From the NCBI RefSeq assembly GCF_006542425.1, contig NZ_VFID01000004.1:62001-126000 (forward strand): a DNA stretch of 64,000 nucleotides. The letters run 5' to 3'. This document shows positions 1 through 8,856 of the stretch, piece by piece. The DNA comes from Pseudoxanthomonas sp. z9 (GTDB lineage: Bacteria; Pseudomonadota; Gammaproteobacteria; Xanthomonadales; Xanthomonadaceae). Both the position numbers and the translations under genes were made by a program. The stretch's first letter is position 1, and each line of letters begins with the position of its first letter. The notes under the pieces are model-generated. The model did not search any database. It had not been told where the DNA came from and saw nothing but the letters and a program-made list of their open reading frames with translations.

Positions 1-1959
1 GGCGCCCAGGCCGTCTGTGATCGCTTCAGCGAATTCGAAGCCTTCAAGTCCAATCCCGCCCTCGCCGCGCCCGACCGCTGCGGCTACTTCGGCTGGCCGG
101 CCGGCCAGTCCATCCGCAACTCGGACAAGAACCTCTCCGCTTACCTCTATGGCACCTACGATTTCGACGGCAATACCCAGGCCTGGGCGCAGTTGAACAT
201 CGTCTCTTCGGAAGCGAAGGTAGCCAGTTCGTCCCGCTTCGTTCAGAGCGGCGGCGGGCTTGGCGTCGGCAACTTCTACGATCCGAACTACAACGCGGTG
301 CTCGGCAACGTCCTGCGCTTCATCACTCCGAGCGAAATCGGTTCCGGCGGCGGCCAGCCCAGCACGTTCAAGGAAACCTCCATCGACATCGCGGCCGGTC
401 TGCGCGGCACGCTGTTCGACAATAAGTTCGACTGGGATGCCACCATCTCGCACGCCCGCTACGACATGAAGGAGGAGTTCTCCTATCTCGTCGCCGGCAA
501 AGTGCGCGACTATTTCTTCGGACCGAACCTGGGCACGCATGCCGCGACCGGCCTGCCGATCTATGCGCTCAACGTCGACCGCCTGATGAACCCGCTCAGC
601 CCGGGCCAAGTCGCCGAGATGACCTCGCGCTACAAGAACGAAGCCGATTCGCAGGTCACGCAGGGCTCATTCGTGATCAGCGGCGACCTGTTCGAACTGC
701 CCGCTGGCCCGCTGGCCATGGCCGCCGTAGTGGAAGGCGCTACCCAGAAGTACGACGTCAGCCCCGATGATCGCCTGCTGCTCAACTACACGGGCAACGA
801 CGCGCCCATGGGCCTGACCGCTACCGCCGGCGGCGGCAAGCGCGATCGTTACTCGTTCGGCTTGGAGTTCAGCATTCCGATCTTCGAGACGCTGAAGGCC
901 AGCCTGGCCGGCCGCTATGACAAGTTCAACGACGCCAGCGACATCAACGGCGCGTTCACGTGGTCGACGGGCCTGGAATGGCGTCCGATCGACAGCCTGT
1001 TGCTGCGTGGCTCCTACGCGACCAGCTTCAAGGCCCCGGACATGCACTACATCTACGCCGGTGAGTCGGGCTTCTATCTGTACATCATGGACGAGTACGC
1101 CTGCCGCGAGGCCGGCCTGAACCCGACTGTGACCGCGGAATGCGGCGGTGGTACCGACTACAACTACCAGGTGTTTGGTACCCGCAAGGGCGACCCGCGC
1201 CTGGACGCGGAAGAAGGCAAGTCCTATACCGCGGGTGTGGTGTGGGATGTCCGCGACAACCTGTCGCTGTCGGTCGATTACTACAACATCGAGCTGGAAG
1301 GCGCGATCAACGATCTGACCGGCCTGTTGTTCCGCGAGGAAGCTGCCTGCCTCCTGGGCACCAATCGCGACGGCAGCGCGGTGGATCAGAACTCGCCGCG
1401 TTGCGCCGACTTCACCAGCCGCGTGGTCCGCGACCCGACAACCGGCGAAGTGCTCGAGTTCCATACCTATCCGCAGAACCAGGTGCTCACCAAGACCTCC
1501 GGTATCGATGCCCGCGCCACCTACAACTTCGATACTGATCGTTTCGGCGACTTCAATGCCGAGCTGTCCTGGACCCACGTGCTGAAGCTGGAAGCGCAGC
1601 AGTTCGCTGGCGAGCCGATGGAAGATCGTCGCGATCACCCGCAGTTCTTCAACTTCCGCAGCCGTCTCAACTGGCAGATGGGTTGGACCAAGAACGACTG
1701 GAATGCCACGGTGTACGGTTATCGCTGGGGTTCGCTGCCCAATTGGGCGGAAACCTCGCGCATCGCTCCCTACATCATGTGGAATGCCAGCCTGCGCAAG
1801 AAGATCACGGACAAGGCCACCGTCGGTGTCTACGTCAACAACGTGTTCAACAAGCTGCATCCACGTGACGACACGTTCAACTCCTACCCCTACTTCTGGC
1901 GTGCGTTCAGCCCGGTGGGTCGTGAGGTGTTCGTGCAGTTCGACTACAAGTTCAATTGA
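1..1959 (+). CDS. TonB-dependent outer-membrane receptor, C-terminal part (5' end outside window)
   Basis: The reading frame is open from base 1 and ends in TGA at 1957-1959, giving 652 visible residues of a beta-barrel receptor; signal peptide, TonB box and plug lie upstream of the window. The visible part aligns along its whole length with the 936-residue receptor that follows (same landmarks: CGYFGWP/CGYPGYP, GRYDKF, LEWRP, ATSFKAPDMHYI, VFGTRKGDPRL) and ends with an aromatic residue near the terminus (FDYKFN), as expected for BAM-inserted barrels. Receptors of this type import substrates across the outer membrane using TonB energy; the substrate cannot be read from the sequence and no transport or catabolic gene adjoins. 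An internal ATG at 193 is not the true start. Confidence 0.93.
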   Translation, partial: GAQAVCDRFSEFEAFKSNPALAAPDRCGYFGWPAGQSIRNSDKNLSAYLYGTYDFDGNTQAWAQLNIVSSEAKVASSSRFVQSGGGLGVGNFYDPNYNAVLGNVLRFITPSEIGSGGGQPSTFKETSIDIAAGLRGTLFDNKFDWDATISHARYDMKEEFSYLVAGKVRDYFFGPNLGTHAATGLPIYALNVDRLMNPLSPGQVAEMTSRYKNEADSQVTQGSFVISGDLFELPAGPLAMAAVVEGATQKYDVSPDDRLLLNYTGNDAPMGLTATAGGGKRDRYSFGLEFSIPIFETLKASLAGRYDKFNDASDINGAFTWSTGLEWRPIDSLLLRGSYATSFKAPDMHYIYAGESGFYLYIMDEYACREAGLNPTVTAECGGGTDYNYQVFGTRKGDPRLDAEEGKSYTAGVVWDVRDNLSLSVDYYNIELEGAINDLTGLLFREEAACLLGTNRDGSAVDQNSPRCADFTSRVVRDPTTGEVLEFHTYPQNQVLTKTSGIDARATYNFDTDRFGDFNAELSWTHVLKLEAQQFAGEPMEDRRDHPQFFNFRSRLNWQMGWTKNDWNATVYGYRWGSLPNWAETSRIAPYIMWNASLRKKITDKATVGVYVNNVFNKLHPRDDTFNSYPYFWRAFSPVGREVFVQFDYKFN

Positions 1960-1983
1960 TCGACTCGTATTCGCAGCTGAAAA

Positions 1984-2012
1984 AGCCCGGCTCACGCCGG
2001 GCTTTTTTTTTT
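1984..2012 (+). terminator. Rho-independent terminator after the first TonB receptor
   Basis: An 8-bp perfect stem (AGCCCGGC at 1984-1991, GCCGGGCT at 1996-2003) with a 4-nt loop runs into a ten-T tract, 24 bases after the stop codon. The same stem recurs after the next receptor and after the DUF2147 gene. Confidence 0.9.
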
Positions 2013-2055
2013 GCCTTTCCTGCGGACACGGTTTGACCGTCCCGCTCACGGTTAC

Positions 2056-2137
2056 TCTGAAATTGAAATTACTCTTTCAGAATCAATCGCTTGAGATCAT
2101 AGAAATGTGAATTTCGTCGTGTTAACGTCGATTTAAC
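2056..2137 (+). promoter_or_regulatory. AT-rich leader with short inverted repeats upstream of TonB receptor 2
   Basis: The 244-base gap between receptors 1 and 2 holds an unusually AT-rich stretch with two inverted repeats: TCTGAAA/TTTCAGA (2056-2062 and 2075-2081) and GTTAA/TTAAC (2121-2125 and 2133-2137). A purine-rich ribosome-binding site (TTGGGGGTAG) lies just before ATG 2204. The repeats are candidate operators; no convincing -35/-10 pair could be assigned. Confidence 0.35.
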
Positions 2138-2203
2138 GGACGAATCGGGGGTGCCACGGAATGGCCACTCGTCACGTTTCAACCAGATCTTGGGGGTAGT
2201 GCT

Positions 2204-5014
2204 ATGCGTAGTGGCAATACACGCTCGTTCCAGCGCAGTCGGCTCGCGACCGCGATGTTCGCAGTCCTGATGACGCCCGTTCTGGCCTACGGCCAGGAGG
2301 CGCAACAACAGGAATCCTCCTCGCCGTCGGCGCAGGGCACGCAGACGCTGGACAAAGTCACGGTGACCGGTTCACGCATCAAGCGCGTGGATGTCGAAGG
2401 TCCCGCTCCTGTTGTCGTGGTGACCGCCGCGGACATCGAGAAGGAAGGTTTCTCCACTGTCTACGACGCCCTCAATACACTGACCCAGTTCACCGGCAGT
2501 GTGCAGAACGAACTGGTCCAGAACGGCTTCACGCCGAACGCCAGCTTCCTCAATCTGCGCGGCCTGGGGCCCGGCTACCAGCTGATCCTCATCAATGGCC
2601 GTCGCGCGGCCGACTATCCGCTGCCTTACAACAGCCAGTCCAATGCCGTGAACCTGGCCAACATCCCGGCAGCAGCTATCGAGCGAATTGAAATCCTGAC
2701 GGGTGGCGCATCGGCGATCTACGGTTCCGACGCGGTCGCCGGCGTCGTCAACATCATCATGAAGACGAACTTCGAAGGTGATCAGCTCTCGGTGCGCGCC
2801 GGCGCCACCACCCGTGGCGGCGGCGATACCGGCCGGCTCCAATGGGTTGGCGGCAAGACCGGCGACAACTGGAGCCTCACCTACGCCTTCGAAGCACTCG
2901 AACGCGAGGAGATCTTCGCATCCCAGCGCAGCTTCATGGATTCCTTCTATGACGAGCCTGGCCGCTCGCGTGACGACATCAATCCCACCGAAGGCCTGCT
3001 GCTGTTCGACGGGTTCAACAGCTCGCGGATTTTCCCGGATGGCGCGCAGGCCACCTGCGACCGCTTCAAGGATTTCGAGGTCTACTTCTTCGAGACCTCG
3101 TCGGTCTACACGGGCCCGCGCTGCGGTTATCCCGGTTATCCGGCCACCCAGTCGATCCGGAACTCCGACAGCAATCAGTCCGCGTATCTGTACGGGACCT
3201 GGGACTTCGACGGCGGCATGCAGGGTTGGGCGCAGTTCAACTACACCCGGGCAAAGGCTCAATTCACCTCCGGCACCCAGTTCTGGACCACGCCGGACTA
3301 CATCTTTGCGCCCAACGTCACCTCCGAGGAGATTCCCTTCGGCGCCTTCGTGCAGCCCCAGCGCATCTTCACGCCCTCGGAAACGGGCGGCAATCTCGTG
3401 ACCACCAGCAAGGAGAAGTCGCTCGACTTCGCTGCCGGCCTGCGGGGCAGCTTCGCCAATGGCCGCTTCGACTGGGATGCCACGCTTTCGCGCTCCGAGT
3501 ACAAGCTCGATACGTCCCAGCCGCGCTTCCTCGCCAACCCGCTGAACGACTACTTCCTGGGCGAGTCCCTGGGTCCGGATCCGTATTTTGGCGCCTACGA
3601 TTCCTTCGAGCTCAACCTCGACCGCTTCTTCAACCCAATCGATCCGGCGACCTTCGCTTCACTCAACACCATGGTCAGGGACCGCGCGGAATCCAGCGTC
3701 ACCCAGGCGAACTTCGTGCTTTCGGGCGATTTGTTCGAGCTGCCGGCCGGCGCGGTGGGCATGGCGGCGGTCCTGGAAGGCGCCAAGCAGAAGTACGAAG
3801 TCAAGCCCGATGCGCGCACCTCGCCTACCTATACCGGCCCGGAGCCCATCTACAACCTGACCAGTTCCGGTGGACATGGCGACCGCACGCGCTACGCGTT
3901 CGGCGTCGAGTTCAGCGTGCCCATCACCAGCAACTTCAAGGCCAACCTGGCGGGTCGCTACGACAAGTTCGACGACATCAGCGAGATCGACGGCGCCAGC
4001 ACCTGGCAGGTCGGCCTCGAATGGCGGCCAGTGGAAAGCCTGCTGCTGCGTGCCAGCCATGCCACCAGCTTCCGTGCTCCGGACATGCACTACATCTTCG
4101 CCGAGGAGTCCGGGTTCTTCACCCAGATCTTCGATGAGTACAAGTGCCGTCGCGATGGTTTCGATCCACGCGTGAGTCCCAATCCCTGCGCAGGCGCGGA
4201 CTACAACTACCAGGTGTTCGGCACCCGCCGTGGCGATCCGAACCTGGAGGCCGAAACCGGCAAATCGACCACCGTCGGCTTTGTCTGGGACATCACCGAG
4301 CAGATGTCGGTCTCCGTGGATTACTACAACATCGAGTTGAAGGATGCGGTGGGTGACATCTCCGGCCTGTTGTTCCGCAACGAAGCCGACTGCCTGCTGG
4401 GACAGACGCGCGACGGGCAGCCAGTGGATCCCAATTCCAGCACCTGCCAGTTCTACACCGCTCTGGTCGAACGTGCCGGTTCCGGTGGACTGGCTGACGA
4501 GCAGGTCGAGCAGTTCCGCTCGTTCCCCATCAACCAATCACTCAACAAGACCAGCGGCATCGATGCGGCGTGGCGCTACGATCTGGATACGGATCGCTGG
4601 GGCTCGTTCGGCTTCCAGCTGAACTGGACGCATGTGCTCAAGCTCGATTTCCAGGAGTTCGAAGGTGGCGACATGATCAATGTCCGCGACCATCCCCAGT
4701 ACTTCAATTTCCGCAGCCGCATCAACGGCACGGTCAGCTGGGAGAAGAACGACTGGCGCGCCGCGGCGTACTACACCCGTTGGGGTTCGTTGCCGAACTG
4801 GGCCGAAACCGGACGCATCGCGCCTTACATCCTGTGGAACCTAAACGTGGCGAAGAAGATCACGGACAAGGCAACGGTGGGCGTCTACGTCAACAACGTG
4901 TTCGACAAGCTGCATCCGCGCGACGACACCTTCAACACCTATCCTTACTTCTGGCGCGCCTACAGCCCGATCGGTCGCGAAGTGTTCCTGCAGTTCGACT
5001 ACAAGTTCAATTAG
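2204..5014 (+). CDS. TonB-dependent outer-membrane receptor
   Basis: Complete 936-residue receptor. A signal peptide (basic start, hydrophobic core, cleavage near AYGQ, about residue 27) is followed by a TonB-box-like segment (TLDKVTVTGSRI), a plug domain with the conserved LILINGRR and IERIEILTGGASAIYGSDA features, then a long 22-strand-type barrel ending in FDYKFN. ATG 2204 is preceded by a good Shine-Dalgarno sequence. It is a close paralogue of the truncated receptor before it and a more distant one of the receptor after it, so this is a tandem family expansion. Large receptors with this plug are common in Xanthomonadales for glycans, peptides or siderophores; nothing here fixes the ligand. 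Confidence 0.95.
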   Translation: MRSGNTRSFQRSRLATAMFAVLMTPVLAYGQEAQQQESSSPSAQGTQTLDKVTVTGSRIKRVDVEGPAPVVVVTAADIEKEGFSTVYDALNTLTQFTGSVQNELVQNGFTPNASFLNLRGLGPGYQLILINGRRAADYPLPYNSQSNAVNLANIPAAAIERIEILTGGASAIYGSDAVAGVVNIIMKTNFEGDQLSVRAGATTRGGGDTGRLQWVGGKTGDNWSLTYAFEALEREEIFASQRSFMDSFYDEPGRSRDDINPTEGLLLFDGFNSSRIFPDGAQATCDRFKDFEVYFFETSSVYTGPRCGYPGYPATQSIRNSDSNQSAYLYGTWDFDGGMQGWAQFNYTRAKAQFTSGTQFWTTPDYIFAPNVTSEEIPFGAFVQPQRIFTPSETGGNLVTTSKEKSLDFAAGLRGSFANGRFDWDATLSRSEYKLDTSQPRFLANPLNDYFLGESLGPDPYFGAYDSFELNLDRFFNPIDPATFASLNTMVRDRAESSVTQANFVLSGDLFELPAGAVGMAAVLEGAKQKYEVKPDARTSPTYTGPEPIYNLTSSGGHGDRTRYAFGVEFSVPITSNFKANLAGRYDKFDDISEIDGASTWQVGLEWRPVESLLLRASHATSFRAPDMHYIFAEESGFFTQIFDEYKCRRDGFDPRVSPNPCAGADYNYQVFGTRRGDPNLEAETGKSTTVGFVWDITEQMSVSVDYYNIELKDAVGDISGLLFRNEADCLLGQTRDGQPVDPNSSTCQFYTALVERAGSGGLADEQVEQFRSFPINQSLNKTSGIDAAWRYDLDTDRWGSFGFQLNWTHVLKLDFQEFEGGDMINVRDHPQYFNFRSRINGTVSWEKNDWRAAAYYTRWGSLPNWAETGRIAPYILWNLNVAKKITDKATVGVYVNNVFDKLHPRDDTFNTYPYFWRAYSPIGREVFLQFDYKFN

Positions 5015-5040
5015 TCGAACCCGCGGTCCACGTACCATCG

Positions 5041-5070
5041 AAAGCCCGGCGCAAGCCGGGCTTTCTTTTT
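5041..5070 (+). terminator. Rho-independent terminator after TonB receptor 2
   Basis: A 10-bp perfect stem (AAAGCCCGGC at 5041-5050, GCCGGGCTTT at 5055-5064) with a GCAA loop is followed by CTTTTTT. The core stem is the same as that at 1984-2003. Confidence 0.9.
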
Positions 5071-5112
5071 TCTGCGTGCTTAACCGAGCCTGTCCGCCCG
5101 CCTTCACAAAAC

Positions 5113-5145
5113 GTAACAAACGTTACAGTCCCAGTTAAATGCGTG
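5113..5145 (+). promoter_or_regulatory. AT-rich leader with GTAAC/GTTAC repeat upstream of TonB receptor 3
   Basis: Between terminator and receptor 3 there is an AT-rich stretch with GTAAC (5113-5117) and GTTAC (5122-5126) as an inverted repeat, then GTTAAA and CGTGTTAAG. The CGTGTTAA string also occurs in the leader of receptor 2 (around 2118-2125), suggesting a shared control site. Function is inferred only from position and similarity. Confidence 0.3.
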
Positions 5146-5251
5146 TTAAGTTCGCCGCCCCCCAGGAATGTCGGGGAACTCTGTGGTCTGGCTGAGGGAA
5201 CAGCGCGAAGGGCCGCACCTTTTGCAATCTGTTCCAAGGAATAACAAGCAA

Positions 5252-8104
5252 ATGCCAGTTCGCAACATCAAGCGGAGCCGCCTGACGGCGGCGATGGTCG
5301 CCGTCCTGTTGGCCCCGACCGCCGCTTTCGCTCAAGACGCCTCCCCCGCTCCCGCCGGCGACACCACCAACCTCGACAAGGTCACGGTCACCGGTTCGCT
5401 CATTCCCCAGACCCAACTGGAAAACTTCACCCCGGTCACCACGATTTCCGCCGAGGACATCAAGACCCGCGGTTTCACCAGCATCGCCGATGCCTTGCAG
5501 CAGTCCGCCTTCTCCACCGGCGGCGTCCAGGGTGGCCAGACCTCCGCCTCGTTCACCCAGGGCGCCGAGACGGTCAGCATGTTCGGCCTGGATCCGGGCT
5601 ACACCAAATACCTGATCGACGGCCGCCCGATGGCCAACTATCCGGCGCTGTACAACGGCAGCGATACCTTCAACAACATCAGCGGCATTCCGATCGATCT
5701 GGTCGAGCGCATCGAAATCCTGCCGGGCGGCCAGTCGTCCCTGTACGGTTCGGATGCAATCGCCGGCGTGATCAACATCATCCTGAAGAAGAACATGGAC
5801 GGCGGCGCGCTCAGCGTGCGCGGCGGCGCCTATGGCGACGGCGGTGGTGACAGCTTCCGCTTCAGCCTGGCCAAGGGCTTCACCGGTTACGACGGCCGCC
5901 TGAACGTGCTGGCCGGCATCCAGGCCGAGACCAAGGATCCGATCTGGGGCTACCAGCGCGATCTGACCAAGCAGTACAACGTCAACGGCTATACCGCGCC
6001 GCTGGCCAGCCGCGACTACCTGGTCGCCGGCTACCGCGACTACGCGGCCAGTGGCGGCATCCGCCCGGCCAACAATGGCTACCTGTTCCTGGATCCGAAC
6101 AACTGCGCCAACGTGACTGGCCAGTTCGGCGGCACCGAGGGCCTGCAGAACCGTCCGGGCTTCGGCCAGTACTGCGGTTCGTTCAGCACGCCGGGCTACC
6201 GCACCATCACCAACGGCAAGGAATCGGCGCAGGCCTACGGCCACGCGACCTTCGACGTCAGCGACAGCCTGCAGCTGTACGGCGACCTGCTGTACAGCCA
6301 TGAAGAAGTGAAGTACGCCACCGGTTCCGCCTACACCTGGTGGAGCACCAGCGCCAAGTACGGCTACTTCTACGATCCGGACCTCGATGCGCTGGTCAAC
6401 CTGCAGCGCGCGTTCTCGCCCGAGGACATCGGCGGCGAAGGCTACCGCGACATCATGAACACCGATCGCAGCAGCTCGTACTCGGTGACCTTCGGCGCCA
6501 ACGGCGTGCTCGGCAACTGGGATTGGGATTTGGGCCTGACCCGCACCGAGTACCGCCTGAAGCAGCGTCGCTTCGCCCGTTGGGCGGATCCGATCAACGA
6601 CTACTTCGAGCAGAAGGTGCTGGGCCCGCAGCTGGGACTGGATCCGGTGCAGGGCCTGTACCCGGTGTTCCGTCCGGACTACGCGGCGTTCTATACCCCG
6701 ATGTCGCCGGCCGACTTCGCCAGTTTCACCGGTTTCGCGACCTCGCGCAGCAAGACCTGGGACAACATGCTGCGCGCGCAGGTGACCAACAGCTCGCTGT
6801 TCTCGCTGCCGGGCGGCGACGCCGGCCTGGCCGTGGTCGTCGAGGGCGGCAACCAGGGTTGGGACTACACGCCCGACGCCCGCCTGATCGCCGATCCGGA
6901 AACCCTGGAATCGCAGGTGTGGGGCACCACCGCCGTCAGCGGCGCCGGTCACCGCACCCGCTACGCGGTCACCAGCGAACTGCGCCTGCCGGTGCTGGAA
7001 CCGCTGACCGTGACCCTGTCGGGCCGCTATGACGCGTTCGACGCGTATGGCGAAACCGTCGACAAGCCGACCTACAGCATCGGCCTGGAGTACCGCCCGA
7101 TCGAAAGCCTGCTGCTGCGCGGCAAGTACGGCACCGCGTTCCGCGCGCCGACCCTGTCCGACACCTTCCAGGGTGTCAGCGGCTACTACGACCAGGTGAC
7201 CGACTACTACCGCTGCGCCCAGGAAGGCTACCTGCCAGGCAACACCGCCGACTGCGCCTACGACGACTCGCAGTTCTTCGGCCAGCAGGCGGGCAACCCG
7301 AAGCTGGAGCCGATCACCGCGGACGTGTGGAGCGCCGGCGTGGTCTGGGCGCCGAGCAGCAACCTGTCGATGTCGGTGGACTACTTCGCGTGGGACATCG
7401 AGAACGAAGTCGACCTGCAGAGCACCGATCAGCTGTCGCTGATGGAGTACTACTGCCGCACCGGCCAGATGGACACCGGTTCGCAGGGTTGCCAGAACGC
7501 GCTGGCCTGGATCTCGCGTGACGGCACCGGCGCCATCGAGACCGTGTTCACCCCGAAGGTCAACGTCGCCAAGCAGAAGCTGCGCGCGGTCAACGCCAGC
7601 GTCAACTACCTGCTGGACATCGGCCGCTTCGGCGCGCTGAAGTTCGCCGGCAACTACACCAACACGCTGAAGCACACGGTCACCCCGCTGCCGGGCGATC
7701 CCGCAATCGACCTGCTGCGTGATCCGTACTCGATGTGGGTGTACGACGCATACGCGAAGACCCGTGCCGACCTGTCGGTGGCCTGGAACAAGGACAAGTG
7801 GACCACCACGGTCTATGCGAACCGCATCGGCAAGACGCCGAACTGGGTCGCATACAACACCCGTGGCTTCACCGATCCGCGTGCCGGCTGGTGGGCGCCG
7901 TACATCACGTACAACATGAGCGTGAACTACGCGCCGATGGACAACCTGGAATTCTCGTTCATGGTCAACAACCTCCTGGACAAGACCCCGGAAGACCAGG
8001 CCCGCAGCTACCCCGGCAACGAGGCCACGCCGTACAACAACGCCCTGTACAACGTGTACGGCCGTTCGTTCTTCGTGGAAGCACGCTACAAGTTCGGCAA
8101 GTAA
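5252..8104 (+). CDS. TonB-dependent outer-membrane receptor (divergent third copy)
   Basis: A 950-residue receptor. ATG 5252 is preferred over an in-frame ATG at 5168 because it is preceded by AAGGA at suitable spacing and opens a clean signal peptide (basic start, AMVAVLLAPTAAFAQ). TonB-box-like NLDKVTVTGS, plug landmarks (YLIDGRP, LVERIEILPGGQSSLYGSDA) and a barrel ending in RYKFGK follow. It shares architecture and several barrel motifs (LEYRPIESLLLRGKYGTAFRAP) with the two preceding receptors but is clearly older in divergence. It is separately terminated, so probably transcribed alone. Substrate unknown. Confidence 0.95.
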   Translation: MPVRNIKRSRLTAAMVAVLLAPTAAFAQDASPAPAGDTTNLDKVTVTGSLIPQTQLENFTPVTTISAEDIKTRGFTSIADALQQSAFSTGGVQGGQTSASFTQGAETVSMFGLDPGYTKYLIDGRPMANYPALYNGSDTFNNISGIPIDLVERIEILPGGQSSLYGSDAIAGVINIILKKNMDGGALSVRGGAYGDGGGDSFRFSLAKGFTGYDGRLNVLAGIQAETKDPIWGYQRDLTKQYNVNGYTAPLASRDYLVAGYRDYAASGGIRPANNGYLFLDPNNCANVTGQFGGTEGLQNRPGFGQYCGSFSTPGYRTITNGKESAQAYGHATFDVSDSLQLYGDLLYSHEEVKYATGSAYTWWSTSAKYGYFYDPDLDALVNLQRAFSPEDIGGEGYRDIMNTDRSSSYSVTFGANGVLGNWDWDLGLTRTEYRLKQRRFARWADPINDYFEQKVLGPQLGLDPVQGLYPVFRPDYAAFYTPMSPADFASFTGFATSRSKTWDNMLRAQVTNSSLFSLPGGDAGLAVVVEGGNQGWDYTPDARLIADPETLESQVWGTTAVSGAGHRTRYAVTSELRLPVLEPLTVTLSGRYDAFDAYGETVDKPTYSIGLEYRPIESLLLRGKYGTAFRAPTLSDTFQGVSGYYDQVTDYYRCAQEGYLPGNTADCAYDDSQFFGQQAGNPKLEPITADVWSAGVVWAPSSNLSMSVDYFAWDIENEVDLQSTDQLSLMEYYCRTGQMDTGSQGCQNALAWISRDGTGAIETVFTPKVNVAKQKLRAVNASVNYLLDIGRFGALKFAGNYTNTLKHTVTPLPGDPAIDLLRDPYSMWVYDAYAKTRADLSVAWNKDKWTTTVYANRIGKTPNWVAYNTRGFTDPRAGWWAPYITYNMSVNYAPMDNLEFSFMVNNLLDKTPEDQARSYPGNEATPYNNALYNVYGRSFFVEARYKFGK

Positions 8105-8127
8105 TCGCCGGACACCAGCAGCACCCC

Positions 8128-8158
8128 AAGCCCCGCCGCAAGGCGGGGCTTTTCTTTT
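8128..8158 (+). terminator. Rho-independent terminator after TonB receptor 3
   Basis: A 10-bp perfect stem (AAGCCCCGCC at 8128-8137, GGCGGGGCTT at 8142-8151), GCAA loop and T-rich tail (TTTTCTTTT), starting 23 bases after the stop codon. Confidence 0.88.
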
Positions 8159-8312
8159 CGTGCCCGGCAGGCTTTCCGGGCCAGGCGTCGGGGCGACCGG
8201 CCACGGCCTGAACCGCCCGGCCCCGCCGCTTCCATACGCCAGCGGATGCGGTATAAAGGAGGCCATTCCGGCGGGTTCCGCCGGTTCGTCCAAGACTCCC
8301 TGGGAGGGGAAC

Positions 8313-8756
8313 ATGCGCAAGATCCTGACCGCCACCCTGCTGGCCCTGCCGCTGCTGGCGGCATCCCTGGCCGCTTCCGCCGCCGACGGCGCGGTGGGCC
8401 GCTGGAAGACCATCGACGACAAGACCGGCAAGGTGAAGTCGATCGTGGAGATCTACACCACCACCAATGGCTCGCTGGCCGGCAAGGTGGTCGACGTACT
8501 GCACTCGGATCGCGGCCCCAACCCGACCTGCGACAAGTGCACCGGCGATCGCAAGGACAAGCCGGTCAAGGGCATGGTGATCCTGTGGGGCCTGAAGGCC
8601 GATGGCGCCAACGAATGGAGCGGCGGCACCATCCTGGATCCGGCCAACGGCAAGACCTACAAGTCCAAGATGGAACTGCAGGCCGGCGGCCAGAAGCTGG
8701 ACGTGTCCGGCTGCATCGCCTTCATCTGCCGTGCGCAGACCTGGCAGCGCGAATAG
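8313..8756 (+). CDS. DUF2147 family secreted protein
   Basis: A 147-residue protein with a typical Sec signal peptide (MRKILTATLLALPLLAASLA, cleavage near ASAADG) and a single small beta-rich domain of the DUF2147 type: it opens with GRWKTIDDKTG, contains the paired cysteines of NPTCDKC followed by GDRKDKP, the GTILDPANGKTY segment, and a Cys-rich end (GCIAFICR). ATG 8313 is chosen over upstream in-frame starts because of GGGAGGGGA just before it and because it opens the signal peptide. The family is periplasmic or outer-membrane associated with no firmly assigned activity; some members are linked to cell-envelope stress. It is transcribed alone, ahead of metG. Confidence 0.85.
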   Translation: MRKILTATLLALPLLAASLAASAADGAVGRWKTIDDKTGKVKSIVEIYTTTNGSLAGKVVDVLHSDRGPNPTCDKCTGDRKDKPVKGMVILWGLKADGANEWSGGTILDPANGKTYKSKMELQAGGQKLDVSGCIAFICRAQTWQRE

Positions 8757-8787
8757 GCAAGGCGGGTCAACCGCTTGCACCAACCGC

Positions 8788-8815
8788 AGCCCGGCCCCGC
8801 CGGGCTGTCCTTTTT
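8788..8815 (+). terminator. Probable terminator after the DUF2147 gene
   Basis: Stem AGCCCGGC (8788-8795) and GCCGGGCT (8799-8806) with a 3-nt loop, then GTCC and five Ts. The same 8-bp stem is used after receptors 1 and 2. Confidence 0.65.
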
Positions 8816-8821
8816 GGGCCA

Positions 8822-8830
8822 TGCGATAAT
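8822..8830 (+). promoter_or_regulatory. Extended -10 promoter for metG
   Basis: TGC directly followed by GATAAT forms an extended -10 element 26 bases before the metG start, right after the preceding terminator. No good -35 hexamer is visible, which is usual for extended -10 promoters. Confidence 0.45.
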
Positions 8831-8856
8831 GGCCGACTCCCCGCAAGCCGTCCGCC

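Noticed and set aside
2031-2062. TTGACC at 2033-2038 as -35 of TonB receptor 2
   Set aside because: No -10 hexamer at 16-19 bases; too far upstream to be persuasive.
5135-8431. A 1098-codon open frame on the minus strand across TonB receptor 3
   Set aside because: It lies antisense to a clear receptor gene, is rich in Arg, Val, His and Gln without domain motifs, and is the usual GC-driven shadow frame.
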